64,000 nucleotides of DNA from NCBI RefSeq assembly GCF_014203125.1, contig NZ_JACHIH010000002.1, positions 310,001 through 374,000 on the forward strand. Direction: 5' to 3'. The notes below the pieces were generated by a model. That model saw only the letters and a program-made list of their open reading frames with translations, was not told the origin of the DNA and ran no database searches. Below, piece by piece: positions 22,495 through 30,096 of the stretch. The stretch is from Rhodopseudomonas rhenobacensis. Its GTDB lineage: Bacteria; Pseudomonadota; Alphaproteobacteria; Rhizobiales; Xanthobacteraceae. Position numbers and translations under genes: made by a program. How positions within the stretch are numbered: the first letter of the stretch is position 1; each line of letters begins with the position of its first letter.

Positions 22495-23839
22495 CCCCGT
22501 TGAGGTGCAGGACAGTCTTCTAGCCCGCGAAAGGTCGGCACCGGCTCTGCTCGTCATTCAACGATGCCGCTTAAGACCTGCCCCTCAATCTCGAACGATC
22601 AAACGGGATTGCTCGACGGCCTCCAAGGCCATTCGAGCCTGAGCTGCGCGGTCCACTGCCAATCGTAGGTGGGCTCCCTCTCCTCGAAAACGCCGAGGAG
22701 CCCAAGCCTCTCGGCCCACACGAGGGAACCCGACCACGCCTTTAGAGCGTCTCGCCGCTCGATCAAACACAACGAATAACGCGCCTCCTACAGATTGTGC
22801 GTCGTGAGCAACTCGAAAGCAGTTGCGCAATTCCGATTCAAGCCTCGAAACAAACGTTTCGAATCTCAAGACTTCCGTTGCAAAGTTCAATGCACGCGAT
22901 TCGAACTTCAAGATTTCCGATTCAAAGTTCGAAAACGGCGTTACAACATAAAACGACGTTAGAGGTACCAATACTAACCACATTGGTGACCATCCCTTGA
23001 GCTAACGCGTCACTCGTCATCAGGATGAGTTGCACATCTGAATTGAATTGGACTCTGCGGCTCCTTCAACCGGCATGAACCGCGTAAGATCAGTTACCCG
23101 CAACGCGCCAACAGTTGCGGTATCCCGATTCAGATCTCGAGATCCCTGATTCAATTTCAATGGACGACGATTCGAACTTCTAGGCTTTCGATTCAATTGC
23201 CGAAGCTGGCGTTGCAACTGTCAACGGCGTTGACCGATCGCTAAGTTCGACCACCCGAACGGACGAGAGTGAATGGAAAACCGGCAGTGCAGCCGCCTCA
23301 GCACTGCTTCCGCTTTCTGCACATCAGCATGCGCCGTCGACAACCTAGACGCGGTTGCAAGGACACCGTTTGCAGGCCCCGGCAACGCGTAAGCAGTTGC
23401 GCATTTTCGATTCAAAGTTCGAGATTTCCGATTCAAAAACTCGAAGTTGGCGTTACTAGAATCGAAGATCGCGTTGCAGATCTCGATGTTTTTGATTCAT
23501 GAGCTGTGTTCGCGACTTGCTATGATGAAGCGCCTTTTGCAGAGGCCTGGGTCCTTGGCGGGGACTTGCGCCATTCGTAGAGATAGATCGCAAGTCAGGA
23601 CCGCTGACTTTATGAATCGACCGCCGAGGCATTGCTGCAAAAGCAGCTTGTCACGTTTGAATTCCATCATGCGAGGCGCCGCTGACCTCCGAAAGCAATT
23701 GCATTGATCGTGCTCGGCCGCAGGGGCGTTCACCGGCGAGATTTGTCCCTTGCAACGCCATGGTTCAGACTGGAAAGGCTGGAAGTGCGTCTGGAGAAAG
23801 GGGCACGACCACCGGCACCGCAAATCGTGAGGAGTTGAG
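22495..23839. other. 1.3-kb non-coding stretch containing a periodic repeat array
   Basis: No gene is convincing here. Open frames on both strands arise because the 21-bp repeat lacks stops in several phases. 22495-22800 and 23515-23839 show no recognisable feature. The array itself is listed separately. A ribosome site (GGAG) for the next gene lies at the right edge. Confidence 0.55.
22809..23514. repeat. Three blocks of a 21-bp-period GATTC repeat, each led by a hairpin
   Basis: Block 1 (22835-22960) has six units starting exactly every 21 bases at 22835, 22856, 22877, 22898, 22919 and 22940. Block 2 (23127-23231) has five at 23127, 23148, 23169, 23190 and 23211. Block 3 (23409-23514) has five with one 22-base step. 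Units start GATTC or GTTGC/GTTAC and continue like AAAGTTCGAGATTTCC. Each block is preceded by a CAAC...AGTTGCG inverted repeat (22809, 23101, 23383). Blocks are 292 and 282 bases apart. Twelve GANTC sites fall in the array. Confidence 0.85.
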
Positions 23840-24172
23840 ATGAGTAGATCGACCAGAACACGCCGCATTCATCAGGCAGACTACCAGCGCGCCTACCGCG
23901 AGCAGCAGAAGGCGCTTCGGAAACCGACCCGGGACGATGTCGCGCGCCTGGCGCTGTATCTCCTGATCAGCGAGGGGCTGAAGGATGGCCAGGAACGCAA
24001 GCTTGCCGCGTGGTGCGAGACGGTGACGAACGGCCTGGTCGAACAAGGCTTCGATCGCGATGCCACCCGCCACCGGATCGATCAGCTCATCGAGCGCTGC
24101 GCCGATGGATGGGGCTTTCAGCTCAAACGGCACTTGACGCAGCACACCATTGGGCAATCTCAACGAGCGTGA
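23840..24172 (+). CDS. Small helical hypothetical protein
   Basis: The 110-residue protein is highly charged and helical, starting with a basic patch (R-S-T-R-T-R-R-I-H) and containing A-R-L-A-L-Y-L-L-I-S-E near residue 36. A GGAG ribosome site lies just upstream of the ATG. It resembles small conserved proteins of rhizobial mobile elements but I recognise no named family. It sits between the 21-bp repeat array and the sigma-factor module and reads in the same direction as both Fic and that module. Confidence 0.6.
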   Translation: MSRSTRTRRIHQADYQRAYREQQKALRKPTRDDVARLALYLLISEGLKDGQERKLAAWCETVTNGLVEQGFDRDATRHRIDQLIERCADGWGFQLKRHLTQHTIGQSQRA

Positions 24173-24475
24173 TTCCCCCCATTACATCTTCAAACGCCGT
24201 TGACGCGTGAATCGCCCAAACTCACTGCAGCCGCAAGGGCAGCAACGCAGTACAGGCTTCGTCACGCCGGCACCTGGAAATTTCACGATCCTGTCGGTGA
24301 AACAGCCGCTGGCGAGGTCGGGTTATTAGCGCGAGCAAGAGCAAGGAATACGGCGACAGGCCAAGATTGAGGACCAGTTCAGAAGAACAGAGCTCCAGTC
24401 CACAAAATAGGACAAAGATCCTAGACAAGCCGGACGGATCCTGCCAGGTTGCCCTCGTCACGAGAGGAACAATCG
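24173..24475. other. Intergenic region before the sigma-factor module
   Basis: About 300 bases without a gene. It should contain the promoter of the five-gene module that follows, but I cannot point to a clear promoter or terminator. Confidence 0.3.
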
Positions 24476-25048
24476 ATGTCTTACAAGCTCGCCGACCAAT
24501 TCGTGGACCGCGTCATCGCCATGCGCCCTGAATTGCTGCGGCATGCGGCGCTTCTGATCGGCAAGCGGACCGACATCGGATCGCCCGAAGATTTTGTCCA
24601 GGATACGCTGGTCACTGCCTTACAGAATGCGGACCGCTTCGAAGATTACGGCCTTTCTGGATGGCTGATTGCGATCCTACACAACCACATTCGCAACGCG
24701 CGTCGACGCCAGCGCCGCAATCCGACGTCGCGATCGCTAACGGAGACGGCGAGCAGTGACGAGGCCGAAATGATCGAGTTTCCCGTCGCCGCAACGCAGG
24801 AACTAACGCTCGAAGTTGAGGATGTAATGGTTGCGCTGCGCACTTTGTCCGTGGCGGACCAGGAAATCATTCGGCTGGCACGGATCGAGGGACTGCCCCT
24901 GGAGGAAATTGCAGAACGGCTCGGCGTACAACTTGGCACGGTGTACTCCCGCCTCTCGCGGGCAACGACGAAGCTCCGCGCCGCGTATGACGCCACCCCC
25001 GACGCAGCGACGATGCGCGCGAGCGTTCCTAACCGTCGTGCGGCGTGA
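24476..25048 (+). CDS. ECF-type sigma-70 factor
   Basis: The 190-residue protein has sigma region 2 (S-P-E-D-F-V-Q-D-T-L-V-T-A-L, then S-G-W-L-I-A-I-L-H-N-H-I) near residues 40-75. Region 4 with a clear HTH (L-P-L-E-E-I-A-E-R-L-G-V then T-V-Y-S-R-L-S-R-A) lies near 135-165. The start at 24476 has a GAGAGGA ribosome site. No anti-sigma gene is adjacent. It leads a five-gene operon with a ParA-like ATPase and an AAA protease, so it probably drives that module. Confidence 0.88.
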   Translation: MSYKLADQFVDRVIAMRPELLRHAALLIGKRTDIGSPEDFVQDTLVTALQNADRFEDYGLSGWLIAILHNHIRNARRRQRRNPTSRSLTETASSDEAEMIEFPVAATQELTLEVEDVMVALRTLSVADQEIIRLARIEGLPLEEIAERLGVQLGTVYSRLSRATTKLRAAYDATPDAATMRASVPNRRAA

Positions 25049-25058
25049 GGATACTCTG

Positions 25059-25838
25059 ATGGTGTTGCGAATTTATCTTGTTGGCGGATTCAATGGGGGC
25101 TCGGGCCGCACCTTGACCGCGGCGCTCCTGGCTTACGGACTGCACCTTCAAGCCCACCCGACGATGCTTGTGCGGCAGACCTACGAGGGCTCTGTCTCGA
25201 CGATCGACCCGATCGAGACGACACTGCCACTGCCTTGCTGCGATTTAATGCTGCCGGCACCCTATCAACTTCCGGCTGATCTAACTGCCGGCCTAGTGAC
25301 GACGATTCACGGCGCTGACGCTCGATTCACGATGGCCTTGATGGAGAGAGCGACGGCGGAGATCGGCAGTGATGGGGACGTCGTGGTGGACCTTTGCTGC
25401 CACGAGCGCGCCCTGAATGCAGCGGCGATCCGCGATGCCGCGGTGATCCTTGTGCCGGCTCGGGCGTCGGTGCCCGAGATCGATTGGGCCGTCCGCAGCA
25501 TCAGCTATATTCGCGACACACAGCGTTACCGGAACACCCCGGTGGCAACGCTGCTGGCGACCATTGCTCCGGAAAGCGAGCGAGTCCGCCAGATGGCATT
25601 GCTAGGCGGCATGCTGCGCGATTGCGATCCGGAGCGCGATCTCATTCCGGGTGAGCCGGCGGACATCGTTGTCGACGTCCCCTTTCTTGACGCAGCCTCT
25701 CTGACCGCCCTCCTGGATGAACGTCCCATCTGGCGGGATCCGCAACTGATCGAGCGCTGCCGCGCGTTTGCAGCAGCGGTGGCCGTTCGCGCCGACAGGT
25801 GCATGACCATGCTGACGGAGGACGCCGATGACCTCTGA
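25059..25838 (+). CDS. ParA/MinD-like P-loop protein with altered Walker A
   Basis: The 259-residue product starts I-Y-L-V-G-G-F-N-G-G-S-G-R-T-L. This is a deviant Walker A in which the usual lysine is arginine (residues 13-18, G-G-S-G-R-T). A later strand V-V-V-D-L-C-C-H near 110 corresponds to the Walker A'/B region, and V-I-L-V-P-A-R-A-S near 135 to the typical ParA strand after it. Nucleotide binding may persist with weak hydrolysis. The start at 25059 lies ten bases after the sigma-factor stop. Role unknown; possibly DNA tethering or partition for the element. Confidence 0.72.
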   Translation: MVLRIYLVGGFNGGSGRTLTAALLAYGLHLQAHPTMLVRQTYEGSVSTIDPIETTLPLPCCDLMLPAPYQLPADLTAGLVTTIHGADARFTMALMERATAEIGSDGDVVVDLCCHERALNAAAIRDAAVILVPARASVPEIDWAVRSISYIRDTQRYRNTPVATLLATIAPESERVRQMALLGGMLRDCDPERDLIPGEPADIVVDVPFLDAASLTALLDERPIWRDPQLIERCRAFAAAVAVRADRCMTMLTEDADDL

Positions 25839-26029
25839 TCGTCACGCTTCCTCCCCTGGGCTCCCTCGGAGTGTTGCCGGAACATCGGCTGGGCGCTGCC
25901 GCGTCGGCTTGCGCCAATGCACCCTTGTTCCGGGAGGACGGGGTTGCATCGGAGCGTTTCAACGCTGGAGCATGGGACCGCCGGTCCACGGGCAGATGCC
26001 GCCCAATCCGCTTTGGGACTAGCGTATTC

Positions 26030-26677
26030 ATGTCCAAACCACAGCGTTCCGATGATCAGCAGGACTCCGTCGCGAAGATGCTGGCGAGCATCCGCGACAT
26101 GGCCTCCGCCCTCTTCTTCCCGCCGAAGAACACCGTTCGCTGCGTCTGCCTTCCGATGTTCCGGATACAGGTGGCGCGCGATGTCGGCTGCCTGCTCGAG
26201 ATCGATCCGTCGGTGATTTCAGGGACCTGCTTGCCGATGGTCCTGAGCCGACGCGATCGGCACCACTTTCCGGATTTTGCAGTAAACCGGGCAATTGGGA
26301 CCCGTCTCGTTGATGCCGTTCCTGTCTTGGGGAAACGGACGCCTCCGGAATGGGTCCGCGAAGCCGCTCAAGTGCTCGGCTACCACTACGAGACGTATCA
26401 AGAAGCCGATCTGCGTGGCGATATCCGGCTCGATCACGCCCGTGACCTTCTCCAATATGCGGCCTATCGAATTTCCTTAGGGGGTCGCGTTCGCATCATC
26501 ATCACCTTGCTCGAGGAAAGCGGCTCCTCACCTCTGTCAAGCTGCCTGCAAACCATCAGCAGCGGGCACGACGCCATAGCAATCACCGCTGCGCTGGCCC
26601 TGCAACGCTTCATCGAAATCGAACTCGACGACGCTGGCATCGAGCCCGACACCGCAATCTTCCGCTTCCGCGGCTGA
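26030..26677 (+). CDS. Hypothetical protein with weak TnsA-endonuclease resemblance
   Basis: The ATG at 26030 gives 215 residues. The middle resembles the TnsA/restriction-like layout. E58 lies in C-L-L-E-I-D-P-S-V, a P-D-F (D82) sits in a strand, and R-L-V-D-A-V follows where V-E-V-K would be expected, then a helix with A-A-Q-V-L-G-Y-H-Y and E-A-D-L-R. The catalytic lysine position is not a lysine, so if related it may be inactive or structural. The 190 bases before it look non-coding. It is the third gene of the sigma/ParA/AAA-protease module. Confidence 0.55.
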   Translation: MSKPQRSDDQQDSVAKMLASIRDMASALFFPPKNTVRCVCLPMFRIQVARDVGCLLEIDPSVISGTCLPMVLSRRDRHHFPDFAVNRAIGTRLVDAVPVLGKRTPPEWVREAAQVLGYHYETYQEADLRGDIRLDHARDLLQYAAYRISLGGRVRIIITLLEESGSSPLSSCLQTISSGHDAIAITAALALQRFIEIELDDAGIEPDTAIFRFRG

Positions 26678-26743
26678 TCCTTCCCCCTCCCCGTCTATTT
26701 TCACCGGGCGTACGCAGTGCGTCCAGATGCAATGGAGCACGTC

Positions 26744-27079
26744 ATGTCGTACATGGTCACTGGCCGCATTCCCGTTCCCGAGCTTCGATCGGATATCGAC
26801 CGCCTGCGTCGTCTGTCGGAAGACCTGGAGCGTATCAGGCGCGGAGACCATCCCAGCCCTGCGAGGATTGCCAAAGCTCCGGTCCTGAACAACTGGGAAA
26901 TGGCACAGCGTCTCGATTTGTGCCTGACGGGCATTGTGAACGGCCATCCTATCATCAGCGATGACAAGCATAGTTACACCTCGTCGCTGTGGGTGATCTC
27001 ACCGGAGCTGGGCTACGCCAGGACGTTCTCTCGTCTCTACAGGCTGGGTACCCCATTCGTCGATCCAAGCCTCCACTGA
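26744..27079 (+). CDS. DUF6634-type small protein
   Basis: The 111-residue protein has the layout I recall for DUF6634. An N-terminal helix carries D-I-D-R-L-R-R-L-S-E-D-L, followed by A-P-V-L-N-N-W-E. L-T-G-I-V-N-G-H-P and Y-T-S-S-L-W-V-I then precede a final Y-A-R-T-F-S-R-L-Y-R-L-G-T-P. Function is unknown. Members are frequent on alphaproteobacterial mobile elements. Here it precedes the FtsH-like protease gene by 45 bases. The identification is by remembered pattern, not by search. Confidence 0.65.
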   Translation: MSYMVTGRIPVPELRSDIDRLRRLSEDLERIRRGDHPSPARIAKAPVLNNWEMAQRLDLCLTGIVNGHPIISDDKHSYTSSLWVISPELGYARTFSRLYRLGTPFVDPSLH

Positions 27080-27124
27080 GTGCGGCTAGTCCTCGCCAGA
27101 GTTCGCCTCCGAATGGAGCCATCA

Positions 27125-29050
27125 ATGAATTTGAGAAACCTTTCGAGACCGCTCGTGACCACAAGCCGCCGTCCGACAGACGTTGGCTTGGCGGTCGCAC
27201 GGCATCTTCTCGTTCGAGCCCTGCGGCACAACAACCTTCATCATGTCTTGTCGGGGTGCCCCAGCGCAGTCGGATTTATCCTGAACAACCCGGCTGATGC
27301 CGAATCATTCGTCGAGGCAGGTCGGACGCTTCATCGAAACCAGGTTCGATCGAAGCGGGTCATCAGACCCGAAATCCTGCATTGGGATAGTGAGGCTACC
27401 GTCCGACGCACCCGCGATAAGGAACTCGGCAAGACCTTGGCATCCAGCGATCACGTCATTGGCTTCGCTTACAGTGCCGATGCTTTTCCGCTGCCTTTCC
27501 GCCTCGCAGCCGATGGTATCGTCCCGCTTCCATTCGCCGACCTGTCGGCACTTAAGGCTGCGTCCCGCGCGGCTGGAATCCGCGGCGTCCCTGACGAAGT
27601 TCTCGCAACCGCGGTTGGAGAACCGCTCTCGTTGCTGAGCATCCTGATTAAGCCAGGACGGAGCACGCGCCACATCGTACGGAGCTTAAGGCAAGTCAAG
27701 ACGGAACAGCTCGGAAGGAGCCGTCGCAAGCCTTCCTCCGTGACGACGATGCCAAGCCTCGACGATCTCCACGGGTTTGGCGAAGCCGCCATCTGGGGGC
27801 GCGAACTCGCTAAAGACCTGAATGAATACCAGGCCGGACAATTGGCATGGGCCGATGTAGATCGAGGCGTTCTCGTCAGCGGACCAACGGGAACGGGCAA
27901 GACGACCTTCGCGCAGGCACTAGCCGAAACCTGCAAGGTTCCGATCCACATTCATTCGCTCGCACGATGGCAGGCCAAGGGGTACCTCAACGACCTTCTG
28001 AAGGCCATGAGGCAAGCCTTTAGCCACGCCATGCAGGATACCCCAAGTATCCTGTTCATCGACGAGCTCGACTCCTTCGGTGATCGCGAAATTCTCGATG
28101 GAAAGAACGAGCAGTATACGCGGGAGGTGATCAACGCCTTCCTGGAATGTCTCGATGGCGTAGAGGGCCGAGAAGGCGTGGTGGTCGTTGGCGCCACCAA
28201 CTTACCGGACAAGATCGACAAGGCAATTCTTCGGCCGGGCCGATTGGGAAAGCACGTCAGAATCCCCCTGCCTGATCTCGACGCTCGCGTTGGGATTCTG
28301 CGTCACCACTTAGGAGACGACATCGTCTCTGCCGACCTGGCTGACATTGCTTCCCGGCTTGAAGGTGCCTCCGGAGCCGTGATCGAACAGGTCGTACGGG
28401 ACGCGAGGCGAAAGGCCCGCTCGGAACGTCGTCCCATGAATTTTAGCGACCTGCTGCACGGCCTTCCCGCCCGGATCGTGCAATCCGACGAGGCTTTTTA
28501 TGAATCCTGTGTACACGAGGCGGGCCACGCAATCGTTGGCCACTATCTCGGAAGCCAGGCGGGAAACCGGCTGATCGAAAGTCAGGTCTTCCGGGAAGTG
28601 GGAATGGACGGTTCTGGTGGCAGGACGACCATGCGGCAAATTCCAGGACGAAACCTGGGAAAAGCTGCGTATTCCGCTCAGATTGCGATCCTGCTTGCGG
28701 GCATCGCGGCCGAAGAGGTTATTTTCGGTGACCATGCCGATGGAGGCGGTGGCGGGGATGACTCCGATCTCCACCAAGCAACGCTGATTGCGGCGACGAT
28801 GGAGATCTCACTCGGACTGGGGGCGAGCCTCGTCTACCTCTCGTCCAGACGCCCCGACGAAGTGCTGGCGCGACTGCAAATTGATCCCCTGCTCCGCCAA
28901 ATGGTTGCGAAGATCATGGACGGATGTTTCCAGCGGGCCAAAGGCATAATTGCGGACCGGTTGGCTGAACTCAACCGAATTGCTCGGCTTCTGAAGGAAC
29001 GCGGATATGCCTCGGCAGAGGATATCGAGCGCGAAACAAATGAACCTTGA
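27125..29050 (+). CDS. Soluble FtsH-like AAA+ zinc protease
   Basis: The 641-residue protein combines an AAA+ module and an M41-type peptidase. Walker A is G-P-T-G-T-G-K-T at 253-260, Walker B is L-F-I-D-E at 310-314, and the second region of homology has R-P-G-R at 370-373. The zinc motif H-E-A-G-H is at 464-468, and a downstream Asp in D-D-S-D-L near 546-549 can be the third zinc ligand. Unlike FtsH it has no N-terminal membrane helix; the first 200 residues form an unknown globular domain. All active residues are present, so it is likely an ATP-dependent protease. It is the last gene of the sigma-factor module. Confidence 0.85.
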   Translation: MNLRNLSRPLVTTSRRPTDVGLAVARHLLVRALRHNNLHHVLSGCPSAVGFILNNPADAESFVEAGRTLHRNQVRSKRVIRPEILHWDSEATVRRTRDKELGKTLASSDHVIGFAYSADAFPLPFRLAADGIVPLPFADLSALKAASRAAGIRGVPDEVLATAVGEPLSLLSILIKPGRSTRHIVRSLRQVKTEQLGRSRRKPSSVTTMPSLDDLHGFGEAAIWGRELAKDLNEYQAGQLAWADVDRGVLVSGPTGTGKTTFAQALAETCKVPIHIHSLARWQAKGYLNDLLKAMRQAFSHAMQDTPSILFIDELDSFGDREILDGKNEQYTREVINAFLECLDGVEGREGVVVVGATNLPDKIDKAILRPGRLGKHVRIPLPDLDARVGILRHHLGDDIVSADLADIASRLEGASGAVIEQVVRDARRKARSERRPMNFSDLLHGLPARIVQSDEAFYESCVHEAGHAIVGHYLGSQAGNRLIESQVFREVGMDGSGGRTTMRQIPGRNLGKAAYSAQIAILLAGIAAEEVIFGDHADGGGGGDDSDLHQATLIAATMEISLGLGASLVYLSSRRPDEVLARLQIDPLLRQMVAKIMDGCFQRAKGIIADRLAELNRIARLLKERGYASAEDIERETNEP

Positions 29051-29219
29051 ACTCAGCGCAAATTGTCGGCGTCAATGCACCCCCCTCACTGTATGCCTCT
29101 GCAGCAAGTCCAGGTCGTTACCTAGCGCCGTCACAAAGCGCCCTTTCTATCAATCACCAAACTGCGATGAGCCAAATGGTGTAAGTTGGCACTTGTTTGA
29201 AGTGCGATAGCTAGAGCAT

Positions 29220-29895
29220 TTCACGGTTTTGATGGAACCATATCCTGCGTTGGCAACGTATTTGCTGCATTCGCTGAGTGAAGGTGCCGACGAGGTGACC
29301 GATGTGGCGCCAGGTTTCATCGACGGTGCGTTTCTGGGCGACACGCATCCAGTGCTTGATCTTGGCGGAAACCTGCTCGATCGGATTGAGATCCGGCGAA
29401 TACGGGGCAGTACCACAGCCTGGCGCCGGCGTTTCGGATCAGCCGGCGCACGGCCGCCAATTTATTGCTGCCCAGATTTTCCATGACGACGATGTCGCCT
29501 GGCTTCAGCACCGGCACGAGCTGCTGCTCGACATAGGCACGGAAGCTGTCGCCGTTGATTGGCTATCGAACACGCAAGGCGCGGTGAGTTGGTCGCAACG
29601 CAGTGCGCCAAGGAAGGTCAGCGTGCGCCAGTGGCCATGCGGTGCGAAGCCGCGCAGCCGCTCGCCCTTGAGGCCCCAGCCGCGCAACGGGGCCATGTTG
29701 GTCTTGATCCAGGTCTCGTCGATGACACCAGGCGCTTTGGATCGAGGCGGGCCTGTAAGGCGTGCCAACGGCGTCGTCACCGCGCCACGTCAGCGCGGCC
29801 TTGCTCAAGCGGGAACAGAGTTTTTTGAACCGCAGCCCCTCGCGCCGCAGGATCGGCGAACGATCAATCCATGCCGTGATCGATCGCTGAAATCA
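29220..29895 (-). pseudogene. Decayed IS630-family transposase
   Basis: Pieces of one IS630-type DDE transposase occur in different minus-strand frames. A segment with I-D-E-T-W-I-K-T-N-M-A-P-L-R-G-W lies at about 29680-29730. A segment V-L-K-P-G-D-I-V-V-M follows near 29480-29515, where the family Asp after V-M is Glu here. The C-terminal V-A-N-A-G-Y-G-S-I-K is near 29240. Frameshifts separate them and the N-terminal third is missing. The left end near 29210 (AGCATTTCACGGTTTTGATGG) resembles an IS630 terminus, while the right end is lost. It marks the boundary between the sigma module and the defence operon. Confidence 0.8.
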
Positions 29896-29906
29896 TGAAT
29901 CTTAGA

Positions 29907-29923
29907 GTTACCCCTGGGGTAAC
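29907..29923. repeat. 17-base odd palindrome GTTACCCC-T-GGGGTAAC
   Basis: Perfect 8-base arms surround one T. It lies between the IS630 relic and the stop of the helicase gene. It could be the terminator hairpin of the minus-strand defence operon or an insertion-related repeat; there is no T-run. Confidence 0.6.
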
Positions 29924-30096
29924 CTAGGCGGGGACGGCAAAACACGACGACACTCGGCATCCGATGACCGAGGATGAGATGGTCCATTATCATGCTGGTT
30001 CTGTCAGCATCACGGCTTTGATCGCCAAGCTTGAACCAGTGGTGAGGACCTACGCCCGCCGTCAGACGCGAGAGCCACGGGAGGTTGAGGTAGGCC

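Noticed and set aside
22585-22983. Minus-strand frame giving a heptad coiled coil across block 1 of the repeat array
   Set aside because: The heptads follow automatically from a 21-base period. Other blocks give different open frames, and the downstream half looks non-coding, so I treat the array as DNA-level.
22835-23514. Array considered as a CRISPR
   Set aside because: Units are contiguous 21-mers without spacers, degenerate, and no cas gene is present.
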